Assembly (NCBI GenBank): GCA_042088965.1
Contig: JBELLC010000003.1
Coordinates: forward strand, 1 to 54,787
Length of the DNA stretch: 54,787 nucleotides
Direction: 5' to 3'
Source: TMED26 sp042088965
Lineage (GTDB): Bacteria > Pseudomonadota > Alphaproteobacteria > Thalassobaculales > Thalassobaculaceae
The notes beneath the pieces were generated by a model. That model did no database searches and was not told the DNA's origin. It saw only the letters and a program-made list of their open reading frames with translations. This document shows positions 16,753-24,732 of the stretch, in pieces. The translations under genes were made by a program, and so were the position numbers. The stretch's first letter is position 1, and each line of letters begins with the position of its first letter.

Positions 16753-17517
16753 ATGAGCCAACGACGCAAACTTTACGAAGGCAAGGCAAAGGTGCTGTTT
16801 GAGGGCCCCGAGCCGGGCACCATCATCCAGTTCTTTAAAGATGACGCGACCGCCTTTAACAACAAAAAAACCGGCACAATTACCGGCAAGGGCGTGTTAA
16901 ATAATCGGATCAGTGAATATCTCATGGTGCGGCTTGCCGACATTGGTATCCCCACCCATTTCATTCGCCGCCTCAATATGCGCGAGCAATTGGTCCGCAA
17001 GGTCGAGATTATCCCCATCGAAGTGGTTGTTCGAAACGTTGCTGCTGGATCGATTGCAAAGCGTTTTGATCTCACCGAAGGCGATGCCCTGCCGCGATCA
17101 ATTGTCGAATTTTATTATAAGTCAGATGCGCTTGATGACCCAATGATCGCCGAAGAACATATCACCGCCTTTGGCTGGGCCGGGCCGCAAGAGATTGATG
17201 ATATGATGACAATGTCCCTCCGGGTGAACGATTTCCTGTGCGGTGTTTTCGCGGCAATTGGCCTGCGGCTGGTTGATTTCAAGCTTGAATTTGGCCGTCT
17301 TTATGGTGATGAAGATATTCGGTTGATCCTGGCAGATGAGATTAGCCCGGACAATTGTCGACTGTGGGATATCCATACCAATGAGAAAATGGACAAAGAT
17401 CGTTTCCGCCGTGACCTCGGTGGTGTCGAAGAGGCCTATCAGGAAGTGGCCCGCCGTCTCGGCGTCTTGCCAGAGGCAGGACCAATGGATATCAAAGGCC
17501 CAACAGTCGCTCAATAA
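16753..17517 (+). CDS. purC: phosphoribosylaminoimidazole-succinocarboxamide synthase PurC
   Basis: SAICAR synthetase of de novo purine biosynthesis, joining aspartate to CAIR with ATP. It is 254 residues, the standard length. The N-terminal ATP-binding part has KLYEGKAKVLFEGPEPG, followed by DDATAFNNKK and GVLNNRIS. Substrate-binding blocks IIPIEVVVRNVAAGSIAKR and LVDFKLEFGR, and the late block DEISPDNCRLWD, are all present. ATG at 16753 has GGAAG at good spacing; an ATG four codons earlier is the alternative. It heads a short operon purC-purS, the usual alphaproteobacterial order, but purQ does not follow. The 219-base upstream region shared with the zeta gene must hold both promoters; no convincing hexamers were found. 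Confidence 0.97.
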   Translation: MSQRRKLYEGKAKVLFEGPEPGTIIQFFKDDATAFNNKKTGTITGKGVLNNRISEYLMVRLADIGIPTHFIRRLNMREQLVRKVEIIPIEVVVRNVAAGSIAKRFDLTEGDALPRSIVEFYYKSDALDDPMIAEEHITAFGWAGPQEIDDMMTMSLRVNDFLCGVFAAIGLRLVDFKLEFGRLYGDEDIRLILADEISPDNCRLWDIHTNEKMDKDRFRRDLGGVEEAYQEVARRLGVLPEAGPMDIKGPTVAQ

Positions 17518-17538
17518 TCTCAACAACGCGGGAGCTTG

Positions 17539-17787
17539 ATGGCCATGAAAGCCACGGTCCACATCACTTTAAAAAACGGTGTCCTTGATCCGCAAGGCAA
17601 GGCAATTGAGCACGCATTGGCGACCCTTGGCTTTGATGGTGTCACCGGCGCGCGGCAAGGTAAATACATCGAAATTGACCTGAATGAGAGCGATCCTGGC
17701 CGTGCTGAAACTCAGCTCCGCGAGATGTGCGAAAAACTGCTCGCCAATACAGTGATTGAAAACTATCAGGTTGAGATCGACGGGTGA
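17539..17787 (+). CDS. purS: FGAM synthase PurS subunit
   Basis: Small subunit of formylglycinamidine ribonucleotide synthase; it bridges PurL and the glutaminase PurQ, helping ammonia channelling. The 82-residue product has the family pattern ATVHITLKNGVLDPQGKAIE, LGFDGVTGARQGKYIEID and a C-terminal LLANTVIENYQVEI. The start at 17539 follows GGGAG; an ATG two codons later is also possible. It lies 21 bases after purC. Its stop overlaps the GTG start of a GNAT gene by 4 bases, where purQ would be expected. Confidence 0.95.
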   Translation: MAMKATVHITLKNGVLDPQGKAIEHALATLGFDGVTGARQGKYIEIDLNESDPGRAETQLREMCEKLLANTVIENYQVEIDG

Positions 17788-18272
17788 CACCGCCCGCAGA
17801 CCACTTGGTTTTACAACAGCTTGCGGATCGTCCTGACGGGGTTGAAACCTGTGCCGATTGGGCTCTGGCGACCTGGGGGGCCTCATGGGGGCATTCACGC
17901 GAACGCACCTTAGCATGGCTGGAAAACCTCTTGGCAACCGACGGTGAGGTGATGTTTGTGGCGTCGCTCGATAATCAGATTGTTGGCATGGCCGGTGTTG
18001 AACGCCACGACCTCGCCAGCCGTCCCAACTTATCACCCTGGTTGGCAAATGTCTTTATTGACCCCGATTTTCGTCGGCGCGGTATCGCCAGCGCACTGGT
18101 GACCCAGGTCGAACGCTGGGTTTGGGCGCGCGGCCACCGTCGGTTATATCTTTTCACGCCAGATCAAATGGCGTTATACCAACAGCTTGATTGGCAGCTC
18201 ACCTCTGAGACAGATCACCATAACGGCGCGCAGGTCAGAATCATGCGCAAGGATGCACCAGCGGAAAACTAA
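17784..18272 (+). CDS. GNAT-family N-acetyltransferase
   Basis: A 162-residue acetyl-CoA-dependent acyltransferase. The core acetyl-CoA binding motif A is visible as FIDPDFRRRGIASALVTQVERW (R/QxxGxG/A type). It is preceded by VASLDNQIVGMAGVER and followed by the motif B region LYLFTPDQMALYQQLDW. The acceptor is unknown. It starts with GTG inside the purS stop region (GTGA overlap), so it is translationally coupled to purS and made with purC and purS. It also overlaps the convergent cytochrome gene by 4 bases at its 3' end. A purine-linked role is possible but is only inferred from position. Confidence 0.85.
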   Translation: MTPPADHLVLQQLADRPDGVETCADWALATWGASWGHSRERTLAWLENLLATDGEVMFVASLDNQIVGMAGVERHDLASRPNLSPWLANVFIDPDFRRRGIASALVTQVERWVWARGHRRLYLFTPDQMALYQQLDWQLTSETDHHNGAQVRIMRKDAPAEN

Positions 18273-19132
18273 TCCGCCGATCCAACAACGCCGCGGCGCG
18301 CTGGCACTGATTGGATATACGCAATCAACGCGGCACGATCATCGTCTGTTAAAATGCTGGTGCCATCAACCACATGGCCCATGGAACCACCAACAAAATC
18401 ACCATCTGGCAACATGCCAATGGTCAATAAACCGTCTAAATCATCTGGCGACCAGCTGCCGATACCATGATCACGGTCAGCGGTAATGTTCGGCACCTTT
18501 TCACCCTCAACAATACCGCCTGCCCAATACTGATCAGTGTCAGGTCCACCCAGAAAGGTTCGGGGTGTATGACATTCCCCACAATGGGCAAGGTGATCAG
18601 CAATATATTGGCCGCGTTGCCATATCGGCTCAGCACCCGCTGGACCAAAGTCATCCGATGATGGTGCTGTAAGATACAACCAATTCCAAAACCGCATGCT
18701 ACCGCGCCACCCAAACGGCCATTTAATGTCATGCGGGGTGCTGGGTTTGTTCACAGCGGGGACAGTTTTCAAATAGGCCCATACGTCAGCCAGATCAGAA
18801 TCTGTCATGCCACGATAAGATGTATAGGGGAAGACAGGGAAATATGAACTGCCATCAGGACGCCGTCCCAATCGCATTGCTGCGATAAAATCAGCCTCAC
18901 GCCAAGAACCGATTCCCGTTTCCAGGTCAGGGGTAATATTGGGACCATAAAAATCACCAAACGGGGTTTTCAAGGCGTCCCCGCCTGCCAATTCAGCACC
19001 CTTGCCCTTGCTTTGCGTATGACAATTGGCGCAACCAGCAACATTAAAGACATATTTGCCGCGCTGCACCTGATCAGCCCATGAGACTGATGGCAACAGC
19101 AGCAACACAGCAAGCCAACGCAGTATCCGCAT
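18269..19132 (-). CDS. periplasmic diheme c-type cytochrome
   Basis: A 287-residue secreted cytochrome c with two heme-attachment sites, GCANCHTQ near residue 35 and HCGECHTPR near residue 180. Each is followed by a methionine-containing domain. An N-terminal Sec signal (MRILRWLAVLLLLPSVSWA, cleavage before DQ) sends it to the periplasm. Segments such as NITPDLETGIGSW and its repeat NITADRDHGIGSWS show that the two halves are tandem copies of one domain, as in cytochrome subunits of membrane alcohol/aldehyde dehydrogenases. The ATG at 19132 sits directly before the signal peptide; a longer open frame upstream is not likely to be translated. It lies 34 bases after the cytochrome c' gene and is surely co-transcribed. 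Electron partner unknown. Confidence 0.92.
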   Translation of the reverse strand: MRILRWLAVLLLLPSVSWADQVQRGKYVFNVAGCANCHTQSKGKGAELAGGDALKTPFGDFYGPNITPDLETGIGSWREADFIAAMRLGRRPDGSSYFPVFPYTSYRGMTDSDLADVWAYLKTVPAVNKPSTPHDIKWPFGWRGSMRFWNWLYLTAPSSDDFGPAGAEPIWQRGQYIADHLAHCGECHTPRTFLGGPDTDQYWAGGIVEGEKVPNITADRDHGIGSWSPDDLDGLLTIGMLPDGDFVGGSMGHVVDGTSILTDDDRAALIAYIQSVPARRGVVGSAD

Positions 19133-19166
19133 GATTTTCACAGCCCCTAAGAAATCGCCAATCGTC

Positions 19167-19637
19167 CTATTTTGAGCGGAACCCCGAATGGCAAGCCTTA
19201 CACCCCATCTTCCCAACAACGCCCAGCTGTTTGCCAAAGGCTTTCATATCACCAGATGTGGCAATAGCCGCCAAACGCGCAGTTTCCTGGATAAACGTGT
19301 CCGTTGCCTTTTGAAAGTCAACTGGTTTCTCCCATATGCGCGGGGATGCCTCAGTTTTGCCAGCTTCGGGGCCACTGCCTTTGGGAAACGCGTCTTGGGA
19401 GATCACCGCCAGCGTTGCCAGACTTTTGGCATGGCCAACAAGGTGAGATTGCGCGCCCCCTTGACCTTTTAGGATTGTGACAATGGCTTTTAGATGTCCG
19501 CCAACACTCGACATCACAGCTTTACGGTAAGCGATAGCCCCCGCACCATCGGCGTGCGCAAATGACACAGGTAACATCGTGCTCAGCAAAACAGCCAAGA
19601 ATAGCCCACAGGATATGGCCTTCCGAACGTCTTTCAT
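19167..19637 (-). CDS. cytochrome c' (class II cytochrome c)
   Basis: A 156-residue periplasmic four-helix-bundle cytochrome with the heme site near its C-terminus (MGCKACHSGFR), the defining arrangement of class II cytochromes. A signal peptide is present at residues 1-29 (hydrophobic core LFLAVLLSTMLPVSFA, then HADG). Helices include AIAYRKAVMSSVGGHLKAIV, a typical cytochrome c' N-terminal helix containing the sixth-ligand pocket region. These proteins bind nitric oxide and carbon monoxide and are often linked to NO resistance; some act as electron carriers. It is the first gene of a pair with the diheme cytochrome and is divergent from the DAO-type flavoprotein, with about 100 bases between the starts. 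Confidence 0.92.
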   Translation of the reverse strand: MKDVRKAISCGLFLAVLLSTMLPVSFAHADGAGAIAYRKAVMSSVGGHLKAIVTILKGQGGAQSHLVGHAKSLATLAVISQDAFPKGSGPEAGKTEASPRIWEKPVDFQKATDTFIQETARLAAIATSGDMKAFGKQLGVVGKMGCKACHSGFRSK

Positions 19638-19735
19638 AACATTTCTCCGGCATAGGTTTGAGGCGTTACATTATGTCGCCTTGTTAAATTAATTCTAAAC
19701 TGCGACGGTCACAATATATTTTGGTTTTAGATTGG

Positions 19736-21040
19736 ATGCGCAAGCTTGTGACCCCCGTCCCAGATACAGTATCCAGCAGCATAGATCTGCCCCGAAGCGT
19801 TGATGTTGTGATTATCGGCGGCGGTATCATTGGCGCAAGCAGCGCCTATGAGCTGGCCAAAAAAGGCTTGCGTGTGGCGCTGTGTGAGAAAGGCCGGATC
19901 GCAGGCGAACAGTCAAGCCGTAATTGGGGGTTTTGCCGCCAACAAGGTCGCCACCCAGCAGAAATCCCGCTGATTATCGAAAGCATGCGGCGCTGGCGAC
20001 GGATGTCAGACGAACTTGGCGAGGATATCGGCTATCGGCCGACTGGATGCCTATATTTTGCCGATTCCCCTGAACAACAGGCGGATTACGAGACATGGCT
20101 AGAACATGCCAAACTGCATCAGCTTGATTCTCGCATGATAGACGCCAATGAGATTGAGAAACTCATTCCCAATGCCGCTATCCACCACAAATCGGCCCTA
20201 TTCACCGCCAGTGATGGGCGCGCTGAGCCAACCCGCGCTGCCCCCGCCATCGCCCGGGCGGCAAAGAACCGCGGTGTCCATGTGCTCACCAATTGCGCGG
20301 TACGTGGGCTGGAGTTTGAAGCCGGGCGGGTTTCTGGCGTGGTCACGGAACGCGGCCGGATCGCTGCCACCGCTGTCGTCGGTGCAGGCGGCGTTTGGTC
20401 AGAAATGTTTTGCAGCCGCCATGGCCTTGAGCTGCCACAGCTGGAAACGGAATCGTCTGTGATGCGCACCGGCCCCGCCCCAGAAATTTTTGAAGGTGCC
20501 CTCTGGAATAGTGGCTTTGCGATGCGCCGCCGCCTTGATGGTGGCTACACCATCGCCAATGGTGCTGCCAGCATGTGCGATATTACCCCCCGCACTTTTC
20601 GCCACATGAGCAAATTTTGGGGCAATTTCAAAAAAGAGCGGCGGCGCTTAAAACTCCGCTTTGGCCGCCGGTTTTTAGAGGACTTCAGGACCTCGCGCGA
20701 TTGGTCTTTGCACCATCCAAGCCCTTTTGAGGCAACCCGCGTGTTGGACCCCGAACCCAACCAACAGATCCTTGATGAGGCGTTGAAAAACCTCCGCGCC
20801 ATGTTCCCTGAATTCAAACATGTTGACATTGTTGAACGCTGGGCGGGTCGGATCGATGTGACCCCCGATGCTGTCCCAGTGATCAGCCCCGCCACGGATA
20901 TTCCCGGCTTTTTCATTGCCTCTGGTTTCAGTGGTCACGGTTTTGGCATTGGCCCTGGGGCCGGGCGTTTGGTTGCCGATTTGGTCAATGGCGATCACCC
21001 GATTGTGGATCCAACACCCTTCCGACTTGATCGGTTTTAG
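19736..21040 (+). CDS. FAD-dependent oxidoreductase of the DAO/DadA family
   Basis: A 434-residue amine or D-amino-acid oxidase/dehydrogenase. The FAD-binding Rossmann fold is VVIIGGGIIGASSAYELA, followed by the glutamate EKGRIAGEQSSRNWGFCR. The latter motif resembles the SSRNWG-type branch of DadA/sarcosine-oxidase-like enzymes frequent in marine alphaproteobacteria. The C-terminal FAD contact is FFIASGFSGHGFGIGPG. The substrate is not determinable; D-amino acids or N-methylated amines are likely classes. No ribosome site is clear; I take ATG at 19736 rather than a TTG five codons earlier. The adjacent divergent cytochromes are periplasmic, while this protein lacks a signal peptide, so a direct partnership is not obvious. 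Confidence 0.87.
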   Translation: MRKLVTPVPDTVSSSIDLPRSVDVVIIGGGIIGASSAYELAKKGLRVALCEKGRIAGEQSSRNWGFCRQQGRHPAEIPLIIESMRRWRRMSDELGEDIGYRPTGCLYFADSPEQQADYETWLEHAKLHQLDSRMIDANEIEKLIPNAAIHHKSALFTASDGRAEPTRAAPAIARAAKNRGVHVLTNCAVRGLEFEAGRVSGVVTERGRIAATAVVGAGGVWSEMFCSRHGLELPQLETESSVMRTGPAPEIFEGALWNSGFAMRRRLDGGYTIANGAASMCDITPRTFRHMSKFWGNFKKERRRLKLRFGRRFLEDFRTSRDWSLHHPSPFEATRVLDPEPNQQILDEALKNLRAMFPEFKHVDIVERWAGRIDVTPDAVPVISPATDIPGFFIASGFSGHGFGIGPGAGRLVADLVNGDHPIVDPTPFRLDRF

Positions 21041-21226
21041 CGCCTGTGATCTTCGCTGCTGGTAAAACACTGGCGGGGCGACCATGCCTGTCATCACGGC
21101 GCACACCCGAAACCCCATCACCATGTCAATTGGCCTTAGCCTTTTTCTAACGCTGTCTCTTTGCAGCCCTGAATAATCATGGCAATAATGGTAAAAATAA
21201 AAACTGTTTCGTAAAGGAACTGAGCG

Positions 21227-21886
21227 ATGAGCACAACCTATCGGCCAAGCTCCCGGGCAAAAGTAAAACGCGCCCATCAGCGCGCCGCCTATGACCAAGA
21301 TTCTGTTTTTAAAATTCTTGATGCCGCCCAAATGATTAATGTCGGCTATGTCATTGAGGGCCAACCCTATGTCACCCCAACATTCCATTGGCGCCAAGGC
21401 GACACGATTTTTTGGCATGGCTCCAGCGCCAGTAAGATGCTGCGTCAGGTGCGAACAGGCGTGCCTGTCTGTGTCACCGCAGCTATTTTTGATGGCTATG
21501 TTTTGGCCCGCTCTCCGCTGCATCACAGTGCCAACTACCGCACCGTTATGGCCTTTGGAAACGCCATGATGATTGAAGGACGCGCCGCCAAAGAGACCGC
21601 CTTAAAACACATGATGGAGGTATTATTTCCAGGGCGTTGGGCGGAATGCCGGGCGAATTATAGCCAAGAAATCAAAGCCACAACGGTTGTCGCCATGAAA
21701 ATTGAAGAGGCCGCCGCCAAAACCCGCTGCGGCCCACCCATTGATGATGAAGAAGATTATGACACGGTCAAAGTTTGGTCAGGAGAAATTCCCGCGCTGC
21801 ACCCCTATGGGCCTGCCATTGCCGACCCTCGGCTTGATCCAGAGTGTCCACTGCCAGATTATTTAGATCCCTATCAGGGCCGCTAG
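21227..21886 (+). CDS. pyridoxamine 5'-phosphate oxidase-like flavin-binding protein
   Basis: A 219-residue split-barrel flavin-binding protein of the PNPOx-like superfamily (NimA/COG3467 type). Visible are the early helix RAAYDQDSVFKILDAAQM, the strands GYVIEGQPYVTPTFHWRQGDTIFWHG (written in part) and the loop SSASKMLRQVRTG. A further marker is the conserved ARSPLHHSANYRTVMAFG, where flavin phosphate contacts are expected. Family members reduce nitro or quinone compounds or bind heme or FMN; a specific reaction cannot be assigned. The start ATG at 21227 has AAAGGA upstream. The gap to the previous gene is 186 bases and shows only AT-rich sequence near the start. It is convergent with the DRL-like gene, the stops being 12 bases apart. 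Confidence 0.85.
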   Translation: MSTTYRPSSRAKVKRAHQRAAYDQDSVFKILDAAQMINVGYVIEGQPYVTPTFHWRQGDTIFWHGSSASKMLRQVRTGVPVCVTAAIFDGYVLARSPLHHSANYRTVMAFGNAMMIEGRAAKETALKHMMEVLFPGRWAECRANYSQEIKATTVVAMKIEEAAAKTRCGPPIDDEEDYDTVKVWSGEIPALHPYGPAIADPRLDPECPLPDYLDPYQGR

Positions 21887-21898
21887 TTTATTGAACCA

Positions 21899-23239
21899 TT
21901 AACAGGCGAATTGGGTTTCCATTTCGGTCCGAAAGCGCACTTCCAGCGCCGCCTCATCCAAGACCACATCTGCACGGGTCAGGATTTGACCTGCGGCCAC
22001 ATCGCGTTGCAGTTTGACGTTTTGTGCGAGGCCAATGGGCAAATAGCCGGCGGCCAATGAGGCGGCGGCAGGGGCTTGCCGACCCCAGACACATTGCCCG
22101 CCCTCACCGTCTAAAATCTCGCCGGTTTTAAGCGCCCGCTTGGCGGTTGCCACGACATCAGAATGAAAGCCAATCGCAGCGCCGGTAGGCTCCCGCCGCA
22201 GCGCCACACTGGCCACTGATTGGCCCAATTCCAAACCGATCATATGTGTTGGCCGATAAAGCGACGCATATTCGCCGCTGCTATCCGCAAGCATGTGATA
22301 TTCGCCAAAGCAATGGCGCACATAGTCACTGTCACCACGGATCACCACAAAAGTTCCCATTGAGAGATGGTGGCTGACATCGCCGCCTTGACGGGTTAAC
22401 GATGAGGTAACCTCGGTTGTGCCGGCATGGCTAACCTGCCCGCCAGCGGCTTTAGGTTTAAGTAATTCGGCTAATTCAAATCGGCTAGCAGGCGGAAACG
22501 TTAAGCCATCTGGTTGTGGCACCAAGCCTGTCGCATTACAGACCGCTGTCATTTCAATGCCTGATTTTGTGCCATCTAAAAAGGAATTGAACATCTTTGG
22601 GTTAATCATGCTTCGGTCCGTAATATCGAGATATTTCTCCAGCTCGTCCCAAACCGTATCCGGGGTTAACTGATGAAAGCTGGGGTGATAACGGGTGCCT
22701 TTGCCAGCGGTCACCACCTCAAAACCACATGTTCGCGCCCAATCCACATGCTCACAAATCAAGGCAGGCTGATCGCCCCACGCCAGCGAATACACAACCC
22801 CCGCGGCCGCTGCCTTTGCTGCCAATAAGGGGCCTGCCAAGGCGTCTGCCTCGACATTGACCATCACCACATGCACCCCATGGTCAATGGCCGCCAAGGC
22901 ATGCCGAATACCGACCGCAGGATCACCTGTCGCCTCAATCAACACTTCGAGCTCTGGAAACCCAATTAACGCCATGCTGTCTTCGGTCAAGTGAGTTTTA
23001 CCGCTTGCCAAGGCTGTTGGCAGGTCTGCGGCATCAAACCGTTCTTCAGGCCATCCCCCAAGGCGCAGCGTCGCAGCAGCCCGCGCCCGCGATAAATCTG
23101 CCAGGCCCAGAATATGGATGCCATCGGTGCGGCCTGCCTGCGCCAAATACATGGAGCCAAACTTTCCAGCACCAATCATGCCGACGCGGATCGGCTGGCC
23201 TGCTTCAGCGCGGGCAAGAAGGTGTCGATGCAATGACAT
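21899..23239 (-). CDS. DRL/DXR-II-like NAD(P)-dependent dehydrogenase with SAF domain
   Basis: A 446-residue protein with an N-terminal Rossmann fold like homoserine dehydrogenase (IRVGMIGAGKFGSMYLAQAG). A catalytic region follows with HVVMVNVEADALAGPLLAAK and GFEVVTAGKGTRYHP, then a C-terminal SAF domain (around AAGYLPIGLAQNVKLQRDVAAGQILTRADV, quoted as a region). From memory, this layout and several blocks match the Brucella DRL enzyme, an alternative 1-deoxy-D-xylulose 5-phosphate reductoisomerase. Most relatives of that family have unknown reactions. The start at 23239 has AAAGGAAG. The gene directly follows, 48 bases on, a D-2-hydroxyacid dehydrogenase in the same direction, which argues for a catabolic role in hydroxyacid or sugar-acid metabolism. 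Confidence 0.85.
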   Translation of the reverse strand: MSLHRHLLARAEAGQPIRVGMIGAGKFGSMYLAQAGRTDGIHILGLADLSRARAAATLRLGGWPEERFDAADLPTALASGKTHLTEDSMALIGFPELEVLIEATGDPAVGIRHALAAIDHGVHVVMVNVEADALAGPLLAAKAAAAGVVYSLAWGDQPALICEHVDWARTCGFEVVTAGKGTRYHPSFHQLTPDTVWDELEKYLDITDRSMINPKMFNSFLDGTKSGIEMTAVCNATGLVPQPDGLTFPPASRFELAELLKPKAAGGQVSHAGTTEVTSSLTRQGGDVSHHLSMGTFVVIRGDSDYVRHCFGEYHMLADSSGEYASLYRPTHMIGLELGQSVASVALRREPTGAAIGFHSDVVATAKRALKTGEILDGEGGQCVWGRQAPAAASLAAGYLPIGLAQNVKLQRDVAAGQILTRADVVLDEAALEVRFRTEMETQFAC

Positions 23240-23287
23240 GAAGCTTCCTTTACGGCAGCAAACAGCTGTTTTGTTCTATTTCAGCGT

Positions 23288-24241
23288 TCAAGGGTTCAGC
23301 ACCCGGATCGGGGTCCCAGCCAACCAGGCATGAATATCTTCCACCATTTCCCCATAGAACGTCTGATAGGTCTCTAGGGTGGTGTAACCCGAATGCGGCG
23401 TCATCACCAAATTCTCAACGCTGCGGAAACGGTGGTCAGAGGGCAAAGGTTCGATATCGTAAACATCGACGGCAGCACCTGCTATCCAGCCCTCTTCCAG
23501 CGCGGTCACCAAGGCCTCAGCGTCAATAATCGGCCCCCGCGAGGTATTGACGATACGCGATGTCGGTTTCATTGAGCGCAATTCCGCCTCGCCCACCATC
23601 CCCCGGCTTCGGTCGCTTAAAAGCACATGAATTGATAGGAAGTCAGACTGCGTGAAAATCTCCTCACGGCTGACCAATCGGGCACCGTTTGCCGCCGCTG
23701 TTTCAGCGGTCATATTCGGGCTCCAGGCGATCAAATCCATTTCAAATGCTGGCGCAACCCGGGCAACCCGTCCGCCCTGCTTGCCAAGCCCAATTAGGCC
23801 AAGGGTTTTGCCCTTTAGATCAACGCCAAGACGGGTTTGCCATTTGCCCGCGCGCATCATCCGATCATCATGGGGTGCATTGCGGGCGACCGCGTGGATC
23901 AACCCCCAGGTATGCTCTGAGGTGGCATGGCCCGGGGAATCTGTACCACAGACAGGAATGCCTGCTGCTTTGGCCGCGTCCATGTCGACCCCGCGATTAC
24001 GCATGCCGCTGGTCACAATCAGTTTCACACCCTCAAGCTTCTCAAACAAGGCTGTTGGAAAAGGTGTGCGTTCGCGCATAATACAGACGATATCAACGCC
24101 TTTTAGGCGGGCTGCTAAGCCCTCAAGATCAACAAGATTGTCGGTGTAAACCTCTACCGCGCAATCATCTGGCAAGCTGTCCCAATCCGCGCAAGACCGT
24201 GCCATATCGGCATAATCATCAAGTATCGCAATGCGTCGCAT
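23288..24241 (-). CDS. D-2-hydroxyacid dehydrogenase
   Basis: A 317-residue NAD-dependent dehydrogenase of the phosphoglycerate-dehydrogenase superfamily. The nucleotide-binding motif LGLIGLGKQGGRVA is at about residues 147-160. Catalytic residues are seen as the arginine in VNTSRGPIID, the glutamate in DVYDIEPLP and the histidine in MTPHSGYTT. There is no C-terminal ACT/regulatory domain, so it is not a classical biosynthetic SerA. Substrate recognition (around TSGMRNRGVD) is not diagnostic. An AAGGAGAGG site precedes the ATG at 24241. It is the first gene of a two-gene unit with the SAF-domain dehydrogenase. Confidence 0.9.
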   Translation of the reverse strand: MRRIAILDDYADMARSCADWDSLPDDCAVEVYTDNLVDLEGLAARLKGVDIVCIMRERTPFPTALFEKLEGVKLIVTSGMRNRGVDMDAAKAAGIPVCGTDSPGHATSEHTWGLIHAVARNAPHDDRMMRAGKWQTRLGVDLKGKTLGLIGLGKQGGRVARVAPAFEMDLIAWSPNMTAETAAANGARLVSREEIFTQSDFLSIHVLLSDRSRGMVGEAELRSMKPTSRIVNTSRGPIIDAEALVTALEEGWIAGAAVDVYDIEPLPSDHRFRSVENLVMTPHSGYTTLETYQTFYGEMVEDIHAWLAGTPIRVLNP

Positions 24242-24279
24242 AACCTCTCCTTATCCCTCGTCGTTTGACATGCAGCGCT

Positions 24280-24672
24280 TTATTTTTGCTTTAAATTGAG
24301 CGAGGCAGAATTCATACAAAAGCGCAGCCCCGTTGGTTGTGGGCCGTCTTCAAAGACATGTCCCAGATGGGCGTTACATTTTGAACAATGTACTTCTGTT
24401 CGTACCATGAAAAACTTACGGTCAGTTTCTGTGCCGACAACGTCATCGCTGAGCGGCTCCCAAAAGCTTGGCCAGCCAGAGCCGCTTTCAAATTTCGTGT
24501 CACTATCGAACAGTGGCGCATCACAGCAAATGCAATGATAAATGCCATCATCTTTATTGCTGGCATAAATCCCTGTCCAAGCGCGTTCAGTAGCGTGTTT
24601 ACGGGTAACCTGGAACTGCTCTTCGGTTAGCTGGGCACGCCATTCTGCCTCTGACTTTTCAATCTTCTCCAT
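24280..24672 (-). CDS. msrB: peptide methionine-R-sulfoxide reductase MsrB
   Basis: Repairs the R-epimer of methionine sulfoxide in proteins. The 130-residue product has two zinc-binding CxxC pairs (YHCICCDAPLF and HCSKCNAHLGH), the fold marker FESGSGWPSFW and the catalytic cysteine in GLRFCMNSASL. The start is at 24672 after GAGGAG. It is complete. It lies 38 bases from the hydroxyacid dehydrogenase start on the same strand, and downstream of CaiB, but functionally it is independent of both. It complements msrA at 15705. Confidence 0.96.
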   Translation of the reverse strand: MEKIEKSEAEWRAQLTEEQFQVTRKHATERAWTGIYASNKDDGIYHCICCDAPLFDSDTKFESGSGWPSFWEPLSDDVVGTETDRKFFMVRTEVHCSKCNAHLGHVFEDGPQPTGLRFCMNSASLNLKQK

Positions 24673-24732
24673 GCGCAGGCTCCTCTTTGTTGAATACCTA
24701 AGATCATCCTTATCATCTGTCAGGAAGATAGC

